A stretch of DNA of 64,000 bases from Ilyomonas limi (GTDB lineage Bacteria; Bacteroidota; Bacteroidia; Chitinophagales; Chitinophagaceae), in assembly GCF_005233845.1 (NCBI RefSeq), contig NZ_SZQL01000011.1:62001-126000 (forward strand). The letters run 5' to 3'. A program made the translations under genes and the position numbers. Shown piece by piece: positions 47,159 through 56,115 of the stretch. The notes below the pieces were generated by a model. The model saw only the letters and a list, made by a program, of their open reading frames with translations, was not told the DNA's origin and did not search any database. Positions within the stretch are counted from its first letter, which is position 1; each line of letters opens with the position of its first letter.

Positions 47159-48280
47159 ATGCCTAATGTTGACGCTATCCAGACTGTAAGCATTTACAAA
47201 TTATTTGTTCCGCTGAAAGAGCCCTTTGTTATATCGCTTGGACCTATATATCATGTGCAAAATATTGTTGTTGTTATTAAAACAAAAAATGGCATTACCG
47301 GCTTTGGAGAGTGCAGTCCGTACATGACCATCAATGGCGAGAGTGTAGATACCTGCTTTATTGTAGGGCAATACTTTGCCAAAGTATTGAAAGGTAAAAA
47401 CGCATTGGATATAGCAGCCTGTTGCACCATAATGGATAAAACCATTTATGCCAATTACAGCATCAAGAGTGCGTTTGATATGGCGCTGCACGATGTTGCT
47501 GCACAACATGCCAACGTGCCGTTGTATCAGTTTTTAGGTGGTAAAAAGGATAAAATACTAACCACGGATATGACGGTGAGTATTGGCATACCCGAAAAAA
47601 TGCAACAGGACGCCATGCAGTTTAAGGCAACAGGCTTTCCTGCTATCAAAGTAAAATTAGGCGAAGATCTGGAGAGCGATGTTGCAAGAATAAAAGCTAT
47701 CCGCGAAGGCATTGGCAGTGCTATTCCCTTACGGATAGATGCCAACCAGGGCTGGCAAACGCCTGATAATGCGATTGCTATTTTGAATGCTTTAGCGCCT
47801 TACAACATAGAGCATTGCGAAGAGCCAATTGCTCGCTGGCGTTTTATGGAACTCAGTAAGGTATCGGCAATGAGTCCAATCCCCATTATGGCAGATGAAA
47901 GCTGCGGTGACCACCATGATGCAGCACGATTGATTGCATTGAATGCGTGCCCGATGTTTAATATTAAACTGGGCAAAACAGGTGGCTTATTAAATGCTAT
48001 GAAAATAGTACAACTGGCTGCTACAGCCAACATGCACTTGCAAATTGGTGGTTTTATGGAATCGAGACTGGGTATGACGGCAAGTGCACATTTGGCATTG
48101 AGTGATGGGCATATTGTGCATTGCGATTTTGATACGCCGCTGATGTTTACCGAAGATCCGGTACGGGATGGAATTTTATATAAAGAAAAGGGTGTAATAG
48201 AAGTTCCGGACGTACCGGGATTGGGGGCTGCAATTAAAGACGAATATTTAGAAAAAGCAGAGCAGGTAACTATTGAGTAA
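47159..48280 (+). CDS. Enolase-superfamily dipeptide epimerase
   Basis: A 373-residue mandelate racemase/muconate lactonising enzyme family protein. Catalytic lysines are in AIKVKLGE and MFNIKLGKTGG, metal ligands in RIDANQGW, EEPI and MADESCG. The eighth strand carries CDFDTP, the D-x-D signature of Ala-Glu-type dipeptide epimerases that bind the substrate ammonium group. So it likely epimerises peptides such as L-Ala-D/L-Glu in murein recycling. It is followed by a small gene of unknown function. Confidence 0.9.
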   Translation: MPNVDAIQTVSIYKLFVPLKEPFVISLGPIYHVQNIVVVIKTKNGITGFGECSPYMTINGESVDTCFIVGQYFAKVLKGKNALDIAACCTIMDKTIYANYSIKSAFDMALHDVAAQHANVPLYQFLGGKKDKILTTDMTVSIGIPEKMQQDAMQFKATGFPAIKVKLGEDLESDVARIKAIREGIGSAIPLRIDANQGWQTPDNAIAILNALAPYNIEHCEEPIARWRFMELSKVSAMSPIPIMADESCGDHHDAARLIALNACPMFNIKLGKTGGLLNAMKIVQLAATANMHLQIGGFMESRLGMTASAHLALSDGHIVHCDFDTPLMFTEDPVRDGILYKEKGVIEVPDVPGLGAAIKDEYLEKAEQVTIE

Positions 48281-48393
48281 CTTGCCTGGAAAATAAGTTG
48301 AATCAAAACGCTGCCATCGTTCCTCTTCGCCTTGTCCGAAATGAAATAACAGGCGGCACTGTAATTGACAGGTGTATTTTAAACTTAATAAAC

Positions 48394-48756
48394 ATGATTA
48401 CAGGCATTCCTAAAAACTATCATATTATTGCAGATATTGGTTATATACCGCTTGTATGGATGGCACCTAAGCTCTTCCGCTTTGAAGAAGAAAAAACTGC
48501 TGCAACGCTCTGCCAGCTATCCAGTGCAGCAGATGTGGCTTACAGTTTAATAACCGATGCCCCGTGGGGTGCAGTAAAGTTGATTTCTTACAAAACACAT
48601 GCGCTTATAGATGTTGCGCAGGGAGTGGTAGCGCTTACTGCTTCCCTCGCACTTCCTGTCAGGAATAAACGGGCAAGAAATACATTGCTGGCAATGGGCG
48701 TCACAGGCCTGGTGGTTGGTACTTTGTCGTGGATAGGCAGTAAGAGAAACAAGTAA
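48394..48756 (+). CDS. Small membrane protein of unknown function
   Basis: From the ATG at 48394 (MITGIPKNYHII) the protein has 120 residues; an in-frame start at 48298 (TTG) is less likely. Three moderately hydrophobic helices are visible: IADIGYIPLVWMAP, ALIDVAQGVVALTASLALP and LLAMGVTGLVVGTLSWIG. The arrangement recalls small SPW-repeat-like membrane proteins, but I do not assign a family. It is in the same direction as the epimerase gene, 113 bases after it. Confidence 0.6.
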   Translation: MITGIPKNYHIIADIGYIPLVWMAPKLFRFEEEKTAATLCQLSSAADVAYSLITDAPWGAVKLISYKTHALIDVAQGVVALTASLALPVRNKRARNTLLAMGVTGLVVGTLSWIGSKRNK

Positions 48757-48880
48757 ATAGCGCTATTCATTTAATCCATTACCTGCATGTTATTTCAAAT
48801 CTGTTGCATTTGTATAAATACTACATCTTTATACAAATAAATTCCTTCTTCTTACCGGCTACTGTTATTTTTACATACTT

Positions 48881-50035
48881 ATGGAGCATCCGGTTATACA
48901 TTCCAAACTACCCGAAGTAGGTACCACTATTTTTACGGTAATGAGCCAGTTGGCATTGCAGCACAACGCCATTAATCTTGGTCAGGGCTTTCCCGATTTC
49001 AACATGAATGAACGCCTGATACAGCATGTGCACGAAGCCATGCTGACAGGGCAAAACCAATATACGCACATGAATGGATTGCCATTACTGCGCGAACGGA
49101 TTGCCAACAAAGTAAACCAACTGTATAATGCAACCATTAATCCGGATACTCAAATTACCGTTACACCCGGCGCTACTTATGCTATCTATACCGCATTCAC
49201 CACTATACTGCAGCCGGGTGATGAAGTGATTGTGTTTGAGCCGGCGTATGACAGTTATATTCCCAACATTATTGTCAATGGTGCAAAGCCGGTTATTATA
49301 CCGTTACAATTTCCTTCTTATGCAATTGATTGGGAAGAAGTAAAAAAGAAGATCACCGCCAAAACAAAAGCCATCATTATCAACTCGCCGCACAATCCTA
49401 CCGGCACAGTGCTGAGCAATAACGATTTGCTGCAACTACAATCCATTGTAAATAACACCAATATAGTTGTAATAAGCGATGAAGTATATGAACACCTTGT
49501 TTATGACGGACTGCAACACGAAAGTGTGTTGAAGTATCCTGAACTGATGCAACGGAGCTTTGTATGTTTTTCATTTGGCAAAACGTACAGTTGCACCGGC
49601 TGGAAAATGGGCTACTGCATTGCACCGGAAGGCTTGATGAGTGAGTTTAGAAAGATACATCAGTACAATGCCTTTAGCACCAACACACCCATGCAGGCCG
49701 GACTGGCAATGATGCTGGAAGATGCTACCGCTTATCTCTCTTTAAGCAACAGTATGCAACAAAAACGGGATTATTTGCTATTGTTGATGCAGGCAACACC
49801 TTTTGAGCCGCTTGCCTGCCACGGGAGTTTTTTTCAGTGTTACAGCTATCAACATTTCAGCGATGAAAACGACGCTGAATTAGCTATCCGCCTTACCAGA
49901 GAGGTGGGTGTAGCTACCATACCTGCATCTGTTTTTTATACCAATCATACCGACAATAAGGTTTTGCGTTTTTGCTTCGCCAAAAAAGAAGCCACCCTCG
50001 CCGAGGCTGCAGCACGACTTAAACAATTGTTTTAA
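48881..50035 (+). CDS. Methionine aminotransferase (class I/II PLP enzyme)
   Basis: A 384-residue fold type I aminotransferase related to YbdL and kynurenine aminotransferases. The motifs are LGQGFPDF near the start, NSPHNPTGTVL, ISDEVYEHLVYDG with the PLP-contacting Asp/Tyr, and SFGKTYSCTGWKMGY where Lys binds PLP; RFCFAK near the end holds the carboxylate-binding Arg. It would transaminate methionine or similar amino acids. Its stop codon overlaps by four bases with the end of a convergent small membrane-protein gene. Confidence 0.92.
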   Translation: MEHPVIHSKLPEVGTTIFTVMSQLALQHNAINLGQGFPDFNMNERLIQHVHEAMLTGQNQYTHMNGLPLLRERIANKVNQLYNATINPDTQITVTPGATYAIYTAFTTILQPGDEVIVFEPAYDSYIPNIIVNGAKPVIIPLQFPSYAIDWEEVKKKITAKTKAIIINSPHNPTGTVLSNNDLLQLQSIVNNTNIVVISDEVYEHLVYDGLQHESVLKYPELMQRSFVCFSFGKTYSCTGWKMGYCIAPEGLMSEFRKIHQYNAFSTNTPMQAGLAMMLEDATAYLSLSNSMQQKRDYLLLLMQATPFEPLACHGSFFQCYSYQHFSDENDAELAIRLTREVGVATIPASVFYTNHTDNKVLRFCFAKKEATLAEAAARLKQLF

Positions 50036-50340
50036 CCTAACACACTGGTCTTCTTTTGCAATGGTTTAAGTGCTACTACCTTTTGCTTTTTGTTGGCAAA
50101 ATAACGTACAAACCAGGCAATAGTAAAAGTAGGAATGAGGTCGGTGCCGGGTAGTAATTCTTCTGCTAAGTTAAACACAGCGCCAAAAGCGGCTTTTTTG
50201 CCAAATACTATAAAAAAGATGATGGCCGAAACAGGCGCCCAGGCTGCATCTATTATTTCGCCCCAGCCGGGCAGAAGATAGGAGCTGCAACCTATCACAT
50301 CCATCAATACACAAAAGGCTAAAGAAGGCTGTTTTTTCAT
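50032..50340 (-). CDS. Small membrane protein, unknown family
   Basis: A 102-residue protein with about three hydrophobic segments: LAFCVLMDVIGCSSYLLPG, APVSAIIFFIVFGKKAAFGA and IPTFTIAWFVRYFA. The text GWGEIIDAAWAPVS and LLPGTDLIPTFT is conserved-looking; I think similar proteins occur in other Bacteroidota, but no function is known. The last codons overlap the convergent aminotransferase gene by four bases. Confidence 0.7.
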   Translation of the reverse strand: MKKQPSLAFCVLMDVIGCSSYLLPGWGEIIDAAWAPVSAIIFFIVFGKKAAFGAVFNLAEELLPGTDLIPTFTIAWFVRYFANKKQKVVALKPLQKKTSVLG

Positions 50341-50685
50341 GATAATATATAAACAATTTACCTACCATTTTTATTGCCTGCGATAATGACAGTTTTTATC
50401 ACTGCGAAGGCGCAAAGAGTAAAATGCTATTCATCAAATCCCTTCATAGCTTGGAAATGTTGGCTTTAAAAACAATTAACGGATAAAACAGGAGATGCAG
50501 TTATCTTGGTGGCAATTTGATATTCGTAATCTCATGGTAATAAGTCCCTTTGTTTTATTCAAGCTAAAAAATTATCATTTAAAGTAAATAACAAAACAGC
50601 AAACTATAAAAATTGCTTTAAAGCCGTTAAAATTTGACAAAGACTGGTTTGAATGCGCCGAGTTACGGAAATTTGTTGCAGTATT
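50341..50685. other. 345-base divergent spacer
   Basis: It holds promoters for the small membrane protein (minus) and the GAF kinase (plus). TTTGACAAAGACTGGTTTG lies at about 50634-50652. The text ACTGCGAAGGCGCAAAGAG (about 50401) resembles the degenerate GCGCAAAGAG/CACAGAG spacer repeats noted elsewhere. No gene was seen. Confidence 0.4.
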
Positions 50686-51891
50686 ATGAATCCAATATCA
50701 ACTATGTCATTACAAACATTAGACATTTCTGAACACGAGAGACTTCGCGAACTATATCACACCGAAATACTTGATACACCAAGCGAAAGCGATTTTGATG
50801 ATATCGTAAGGCTTACGGCGCAAACCTTCAATATGCCGGTTGCGCTGATCACATTTGTGGATAGCGACCGCGTGTGGGTAAAAGCCAGTGTGGATACACC
50901 TATCTGCGAAGCAAAACGCAACGAAGCCGTTTGCCATTATACCATCGCACAGGAAGAAGTATTGGAAGTGCCCGATTTAAGAGAAGATACCCGCTTCCGT
51001 CATCTTTCACAGTTACAGGCTGTATCTGCCTACAGATATTATGCAGGCGCGCCGCTTGCTACCAGCAGGGGTTATAAAATAGGTTCGCTGTGTGTATTGG
51101 ATAAAAAGCCAAGACACCTTACGCATGACCAGAAAGCAGCACTCCAGGTGCTTGCCAGGCATGTGATAAGCCTTATAGAACTGCGCGTGCGCAACCGCGA
51201 AATGGCACAACTGAGCGAAATGCAAAACAAGATCATCAGCATTATTGGTCACGATATCCGTAATCCGCTGGCTTCCTTCAGGGTAATGCTGGATTTACTG
51301 GATGATAAATCCAAAGATTTTGATGAAGAAGAAGCAGCCGAAATGAATGATTTGCTGCGCAAGCAAATGGATAGCACACTCGACTTGCTAAACAACCTGG
51401 TACAGTGGGGTAAGCTGCATGTGCGTTTAAACAAATCTGCGCCCGACAGTGTAGATATGCATAAACTTGTTAACCGGGTAATGCGCCCGCTGGAATTTTC
51501 GGTTACTTTAAAGGGCAATAAGTTTATCAACGATATTCCTGAAGAAACGTATTTACTTGCCGATGAACAGGCGCTGGAATTTGTACTGCGCAACCTGCTT
51601 ACCAATGCCAATAAGTTTACCGATAAAGGCAACATTACCGTAGCACACCAATTTGCCGATAATCAGCATTTATTGAGTGTAAGGGATACCGGTACTGGCA
51701 TGGATGAACAACAGATAAAACAGGTGCTGTACGAGAACGGTAATTATTATACTATTGGTACCAATGCCGAGAAAGGCAGCGGCTTAGGCTTATCGCTGGT
51801 GCGGGAGTTTTTGAGTAAAATAAATAGTTCGCTTGCAATACAAAGTACAGTAGGTGAGGGTACAACAGTTTCTTTTAATATCTATAATTAA
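50686..51891 (+). CDS. GAF-domain sensor histidine kinase
   Basis: A soluble 401-residue kinase from the ATG at 50686; ATG 50704 (MSLQTLDIS) is an alternative. A GAF domain spans about residues 20-165 (ERLRELYHTEILDTP, ALITFVDSDRVWVK, GYKIGSLCVLD). The phosphoacceptor lies in IIGHDIRNPLASF, followed by an N-box NLLTNANKF, and glycine boxes RDTGTGMDE and GSGLGLSLVREF. No response regulator gene is adjacent, so it is an orphan kinase. Confidence 0.92.
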   Translation: MNPISTMSLQTLDISEHERLRELYHTEILDTPSESDFDDIVRLTAQTFNMPVALITFVDSDRVWVKASVDTPICEAKRNEAVCHYTIAQEEVLEVPDLREDTRFRHLSQLQAVSAYRYYAGAPLATSRGYKIGSLCVLDKKPRHLTHDQKAALQVLARHVISLIELRVRNREMAQLSEMQNKIISIIGHDIRNPLASFRVMLDLLDDKSKDFDEEEAAEMNDLLRKQMDSTLDLLNNLVQWGKLHVRLNKSAPDSVDMHKLVNRVMRPLEFSVTLKGNKFINDIPEETYLLADEQALEFVLRNLLTNANKFTDKGNITVAHQFADNQHLLSVRDTGTGMDEQQIKQVLYENGNYYTIGTNAEKGSGLGLSLVREFLSKINSSLAIQSTVGEGTTVSFNIYN

Positions 51892-52278
51892 AATAAGCCT
51901 GTTTGTATCGAATTAATACAGTTAAGTAGGAGGGCATCCAAATGAACATAAGTAGAAGGTGTTGAATGTGTCGGAACAGTTTTGAAAGAATCTGCTGTAT
52001 GTATTACAAATAAAAAATCTGTAGTGAGCGAAAGCTTGCTACAGATTTTTTATTTGAGGTTGCTTAAGTTCAATTGCTTGAACTACAAAAACTACAAGAA
52101 CATAGAGTCTCACAAAAAATTTAACTCCCGGTATCATGCAGGTGAAGCATACTTCGTGCAATTTGATTATTGCGAACCCCATAGCCCCCGTCTTCCAAAC
52201 TTTTAAACAGTTTCTTAAAAAAACTTTTGGTAATCATGCAAATATGCTGAATCTTTAAAACCTAAACGATTATATGCC
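51892..52278. other. 387-base spacer
   Basis: It contains a strong terminator (52008-52055) and the upstream region of the acetate transporter gene. A 74-codon open frame (51982-52206) runs through the terminator and is not considered a gene. Confidence 0.45.
52008..52055. terminator. 17-bp perfect hairpin terminator
   Basis: AAATAAAAAATCTGTAG at 52008-52024 pairs exactly with CTACAGATTTTTTATTT at 52039-52055. The loop contains a smaller GAGC-GAAA-GCTT helix. It lies about 120 bases after the GAF kinase gene. Confidence 0.85.
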
Positions 52279-52893
52279 ATGACTAACAATCCAACAGCAC
52301 TTGCTATTAAAGACACTACGGCTAATCCAGCACCTTTAGGTTTATTAGGTTTTGGGATGACGACTGTTCTACTCAACCTGCACAATGCAGGCTTTTACAG
52401 CGTCAATTCTATGATTATAGGTATGGGCATTTTTATGGGCGGCATTGCCCAAATTTTTGCCGGACTGCAGGAGTGGAAAAAGAACAATACGTTTGGCGCT
52501 ACCGCTTTTACGGCTTATGGTTCTTTCTGGCTGTCGCTGGTAGCTTTATGGCTGATACCCAAAACCAGCTTTGGCGCAGCCTACGCCAGCGATGAAAAAA
52601 GTGTTGGCTTTTACCTGTTACTATGGGGTATTTTCACTTTATTCATGTTTATCGGCACCTTACGTTCCAACAGGATGTTGCAGGTAGTTTTCTTTACACT
52701 AACTATTTTATTTTTCCTGCTGGCTGCTGCCGATTTTACCGGCAATGAAACGCTGCACATCATTGCAGGCTACGAAGGTATTTTTTGCGGCCTGAGTGCT
52801 TTTTATGGCTGCGTAGCGCAGGTATTGAACGAAGTATATGGCAAAACGGTATTGCCGCTGGGCGTAAAAAGAACAACAGTGAAGATTGAGTAA
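52279..52893 (+). CDS. satP: Acetate uptake transporter (GPR1/FUN34/SatP family)
   Basis: A 204-residue inner-membrane protein with six helices. The family hallmark [14 protein letters not shown] is at about residues 16-29, and [25 protein letters not shown] gives the second conserved region (here split as [14 protein letters not shown] and [10 protein letters not shown]). The family carries acetate or succinate with protons. It stands alone, behind a terminator. Confidence 0.92.
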   Translation: MTNNPTALAIKDTTANPAPLGLLGFGMTTVLLNLHNAGFYSVNSMIIGMGIFMGGIAQIFAGLQEWKKNNTFGATAFTAYGSFWLSLVALWLIPKTSFGAAYASDEKSVGFYLLLWGIFTLFMFIGTLRSNRMLQVVFFTLTILFFLLAAADFTGNETLHIIAGYEGIFCGLSAFYGCVAQVLNEVYGKTVLPLGVKRTTVKIE

Positions 52894-53051
52894 AGATATT
52901 CTTATAGGATAACTGATGTTACTGATAGTTAATAGCTGGTCTTTCTGATTTACCCAGCATATGTGATGTTGCTATTAGAAAATTATTATTGCTGAAAATG
53001 TAATAATAGTTATCAGTAAAATATAAATTCTGAAAGCTATAATAATTGTTC

Positions 53052-53369
53052 ATGATAAGCCCGGAAGAAGTAAAAAAGTGTGCACTTTCTTTTGAAGGCA
53101 CTGATGAAAAACCGCATTTTCATCGTATTGCTTTTACTGTAAATAAAAGAATATTTGCCACACTTTCTTATGAAGACAAAACAGTGAACCTGATGTTTAA
53201 TCCACAACTGCAAGTGCTGTTTTGTCCGCCCAGCAGCGAGGTGATTTTTCCAATACCAAACGGCTGGGGTAAAAAGGGGGCTACAACCATCAATCTTGAT
53301 AAAGCAACCAAAAAACTGGTACAATCGGCACTGCAGGAAGCATATAAACTGAAGAAGAAAAATAAGTAG
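53052..53369 (+). CDS. MmcQ/YjbR family protein
   Basis: A 105-residue protein from the ATG at 53052 (MISPEEVKKC). The fold signature is visible: CALSFEGTDEKPHFHRIAF, RIFATLSYEDKTVNLMF, then a region ending PNGWGKKGATTINL. The family has a cyclic, DNA-binding-like fold but no settled function. It is a single gene between satP and an oxidoreductase gene. Confidence 0.85.
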   Translation: MISPEEVKKCALSFEGTDEKPHFHRIAFTVNKRIFATLSYEDKTVNLMFNPQLQVLFCPPSSEVIFPIPNGWGKKGATTINLDKATKKLVQSALQEAYKLKKKNK

Positions 53370-53491
53370 TAACGATGTTTCCTCATTTTTTCTACATTCC
53401 TTTTTCCCATCATTGTTGCGATTGCTGTTGCCGGCAACAAAAAATTTTTTACCGGTAAAAGCAATATGTATCAATCATTTTAATCCTTATC

Positions 53492-53520
53492 TTGACCGCC
53501 AAAATCCACATCTAAAATTG
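53492..53520 (+). promoter_or_regulatory. Promoter-like pair before the oxidoreductase gene
   Basis: TTG at 53492-53494 and TAAAATTG at 53513-53520 are 18 bases apart, close to the phylum consensus. The ATG is only 4 bases after the -7 element, so a leaderless transcript would result if this is used. Confidence 0.3.
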
Positions 53521-53524
53521 CTAT

Positions 53525-54925
53525 ATGAATAATCAAAACCAATCTTCGCGAAGGAAATTTTTACAACAAATCGGCGCTACTTCTTTACTCGCGGCCGCAT
53601 CGCCACTCAGCAGTTTAGCTGCAAAAGAAAAAGCAGAAGAACGCATATTACATTACGAAAGAAAAATATCGCCCAACGATAAAATACGCCTTGGCGTAAT
53701 AGGCTTTGGCGTGCAAGGTCACTTCGACCTGCGCGAAATGCTGCGGGTGCCCGGCATCGAGCTGGCAGGCATTTGCGACTTATATACCGGCAGGCTCGAA
53801 AATGCAAAAGAGCTATATGGTAAAGATTTGTTTACCACCCGCAACTACGAAGATATCTTAAACAAAAGTGACATTGATGCAGTGCTTATTGCTACTACCG
53901 ATTGCTGGCATGCGCATATAACCGAGGCAGCTTTGAAAAAAGGAAAAGCGGTGTATATAGAGAAACCGATGGTAAAGAAAATAAGTGAAGGTTATGGGGT
54001 AATAGAGACACAGAAAAAAACCGGGAAAGTATTGCAGGTAGGCAGCCAGCGCGTTAGCAGCATCACGTACGCCAAAGCAAAAGAACTGCTTGCCGCCGGC
54101 GAAATAGGCAAACTGAATATGGTGAATGCTGTGTATGACCGCCAGAGTTCCATTGGTGCGTGGGAATATACCATTGCACAAGATGCATCGCCCGAAACGC
54201 TGGACTGGAATAAATATGCGGAAATTGTGGGCAACGTACCTTATGACCCTAAAAAGTTTTTCTGGTGGCGCGCTTATAAAGAATTTGGCACCGGGGTAGC
54301 CGGCGACTTATTTATACACCTGCTGAGCGGAACACATTTTATCACCAACTCCAAAGGACCGGAAAGCATTTACAGCAGTGGGCAACTGAGCTACTGGAAG
54401 GATGGCAGAAACATGCCCGATGTAATGACCGGCATTATGCAGTATCCCGATTCGCCGGAGCATCCGGCATTTCAACTGACCTTACAGGTAAACTTTATCA
54501 GCGGCACCGGCGGGCAGGAAAGAACCCAGTTTGTTGGCTCGGAGGGCGTGATGGTAGTAGATGGTAATAATTTACATATTTCGCACAGCATTATGCCCGA
54601 AGCACCTGGTTTTGGCGGCTACGATTCGGTATTTACGTTTCCTAAACAAATGCAGGAAGACATGACAAAGGCATATAATGCCAAATGGACCGATGCACAA
54701 AAACAACGCCCAAAGAAACCGGATGTGAACTTTAAAGCACCCGATGGCTACGATGAGCACCTGGACCATGTAACCAACTTTTTTGATTCGGTGCGCACAG
54801 GTAAACCGGTAGTGGAAGACGCAGTTTTTGGCTTCAGAGCAGCAGTGCCGGCATTATCGTGCAACGAAAGCTATTTCCAAAAGAAGATTATCCGCTGGGA
54901 TCCGGTAAATATGAAGCTGGTATAA
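53525..54925 (+). CDS. Gfo/Idh/MocA family oxidoreductase with Tat signal
   Basis: A 466-residue NAD(P)-dependent oxidoreductase. The N-terminus has a twin-arginine signal (SSRRKFLQQIG) followed by an alanine-rich helix, so it is exported with its cofactor. The Rossmann loop IGFGVQGH and the conserved EKPMVKK motif are seen at about residues 60 and 145. Such exported members act on sugars or glycosides released from glycans; the substrate here is unknown. It stands alone. Confidence 0.9.
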   Translation: MNNQNQSSRRKFLQQIGATSLLAAASPLSSLAAKEKAEERILHYERKISPNDKIRLGVIGFGVQGHFDLREMLRVPGIELAGICDLYTGRLENAKELYGKDLFTTRNYEDILNKSDIDAVLIATTDCWHAHITEAALKKGKAVYIEKPMVKKISEGYGVIETQKKTGKVLQVGSQRVSSITYAKAKELLAAGEIGKLNMVNAVYDRQSSIGAWEYTIAQDASPETLDWNKYAEIVGNVPYDPKKFFWWRAYKEFGTGVAGDLFIHLLSGTHFITNSKGPESIYSSGQLSYWKDGRNMPDVMTGIMQYPDSPEHPAFQLTLQVNFISGTGGQERTQFVGSEGVMVVDGNNLHISHSIMPEAPGFGGYDSVFTFPKQMQEDMTKAYNAKWTDAQKQRPKKPDVNFKAPDGYDEHLDHVTNFFDSVRTGKPVVEDAVFGFRAAVPALSCNESYFQKKIIRWDPVNMKLV

Positions 54926-55025
54926 TGTTGCTGTCACATTCTGTTTTAACCGGCATTTCAAAGTATGAGGAAAACAAATCTTCAAATTATTTATATCAAT
55001 TAATTCTGTAATCAAAATGTGGACT

Positions 55026-55130
55026 TGTCATGCTGAGGTACGAAGCATCTGTGAATTGTAATTAAATCGCTTTTGAATTAGACTTGGATCTACAGCAATG
55101 TTCAGGTGCCTTCTTCGTCAGCATGACAAA
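55026..55130. repeat. Palindromic repeat element, second type
   Basis: TGTCATGCTGAGGTACGAAGCAT at the left (split 55026-55048) and CTTCGTCAGCATGACA at the right are inverted copies flanking about 60 bases. This is the GTCATGCTGA...TCAGCATGAC kind of repeat widely spread in Bacteroidota spacers. No gene is inside. Confidence 0.6.
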
Positions 55131-55186
55131 AACCACTTACCACTGATGGGTGTCTTAACCATTAACTCATCAATAAAACCTGCTAT

Positions 55187-55561
55187 ATGAAAAAATATTT
55201 CCTTCTTTTAACCCTCTTTTTTTTCGCTATTGTTTCTGTAAAAGCACAGCTTACCAATACAAAATGGAAGGCTACCATTCAGGCAGATGAAACATTGGAC
55301 TTAGAATTTCAATTTGGCAAAGACACGTTGAATGTCATCAACCTTGGAGAAGCATCTGTTATTGAAGTATATACTTATACCACTGCGAACAGCGTGATTA
55401 CTTTACATAAAGTGTACGGGCAAAGCGAATGTGATACAGCTACTACCGGACAATACAAATATGCCATAAAAGAGCATGCAATCAGTTTTATGATAATGGA
55501 AGATGCTTGTGAGCAACGAGCAGCAATATTGAATAATAGCCAATGGACGAAAGTAGAATAA
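55187..55561 (+). CDS. Secreted protein of unknown function
   Basis: A 124-residue protein with a signal peptide ending SVKAQ. The mature part starts LTNTKWKATIQ and is beta-rich (LDLEFQFGKDTLNVI, GQYKYAIKEHAISFMI), with two cysteines near CDTATTG and DACEQ. The shape resembles small lipocalin-like secreted proteins of Bacteroidota, but no family is assigned. It stands alone. Confidence 0.7.
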   Translation: MKKYFLLLTLFFFAIVSVKAQLTNTKWKATIQADETLDLEFQFGKDTLNVINLGEASVIEVYTYTTANSVITLHKVYGQSECDTATTGQYKYAIKEHAISFMIMEDACEQRAAILNNSQWTKVE

Positions 55562-56115
55562 CTGCTGCTCATTTTTATAGTCTTTTTTTACAGTAAATTA
55601 CCTGGCGTTTTGTATTTTCGGAATAAACAAGGTTTAAAGTTCGTCATGCCATAACAAAAGCGGCAGACACATCTCCTGTACTACAACAAGGCAGCGATCT
55701 CTCCCGTTCGTTTAAACGGCGATGCAGATTGAATATCAGATAGAACCGCCAAACAGCTTTACTATTAATAGCAAAATCTTTATAGCAACCCTGCAGGTAC
55801 TTTTGTTGTAGCTGCCCAAACCTGCCAGCACAAAACATAAAAATAAATTTAAAGGCAACCTTTTTACAAAGCTTGCGTATTTGCAAAAGGAATACAGTTC
55901 TGCCTTATCTTTATAAAGTGAGATAGAACTTGTACAATTACTGTTACTGTTTAGTCTTTGCCATTGTATGCTTGTTTAGCCCGGAATAATAAACCAATTG
56001 CCTGTTTATAAAATTGAAAAACGAGACTCATGATTTTACCAGTACAAAGAGGTATTTGAAGCATTTGCATTAAATAAATTTTCTCTTTATTATAAAACCA
56101 CTTAATCATGATACT
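55562..56115. other. 554-base spacer upstream of the cupredoxin gene
   Basis: No gene was recognised; an 80-codon minus-strand frame (55644-55886) has no supporting features. Text such as AGATCTCTCC-like CGATCTCTCCCGTTCG near 55690-55706 could be an eroded repeat. The promoter of the cupredoxin gene should be near 56050-56100. Confidence 0.35.

Noticed and set aside
51982-52206. 74-codon plus-strand frame after the GAF kinase
   Set aside because: It passes through a perfect terminator hairpin and has no recognised similarity.
53525-53527. Alternative far-upstream start for the oxidoreductase
   Set aside because: The ATG at 53525 places the twin-arginine signal correctly; extending the frame is not needed.
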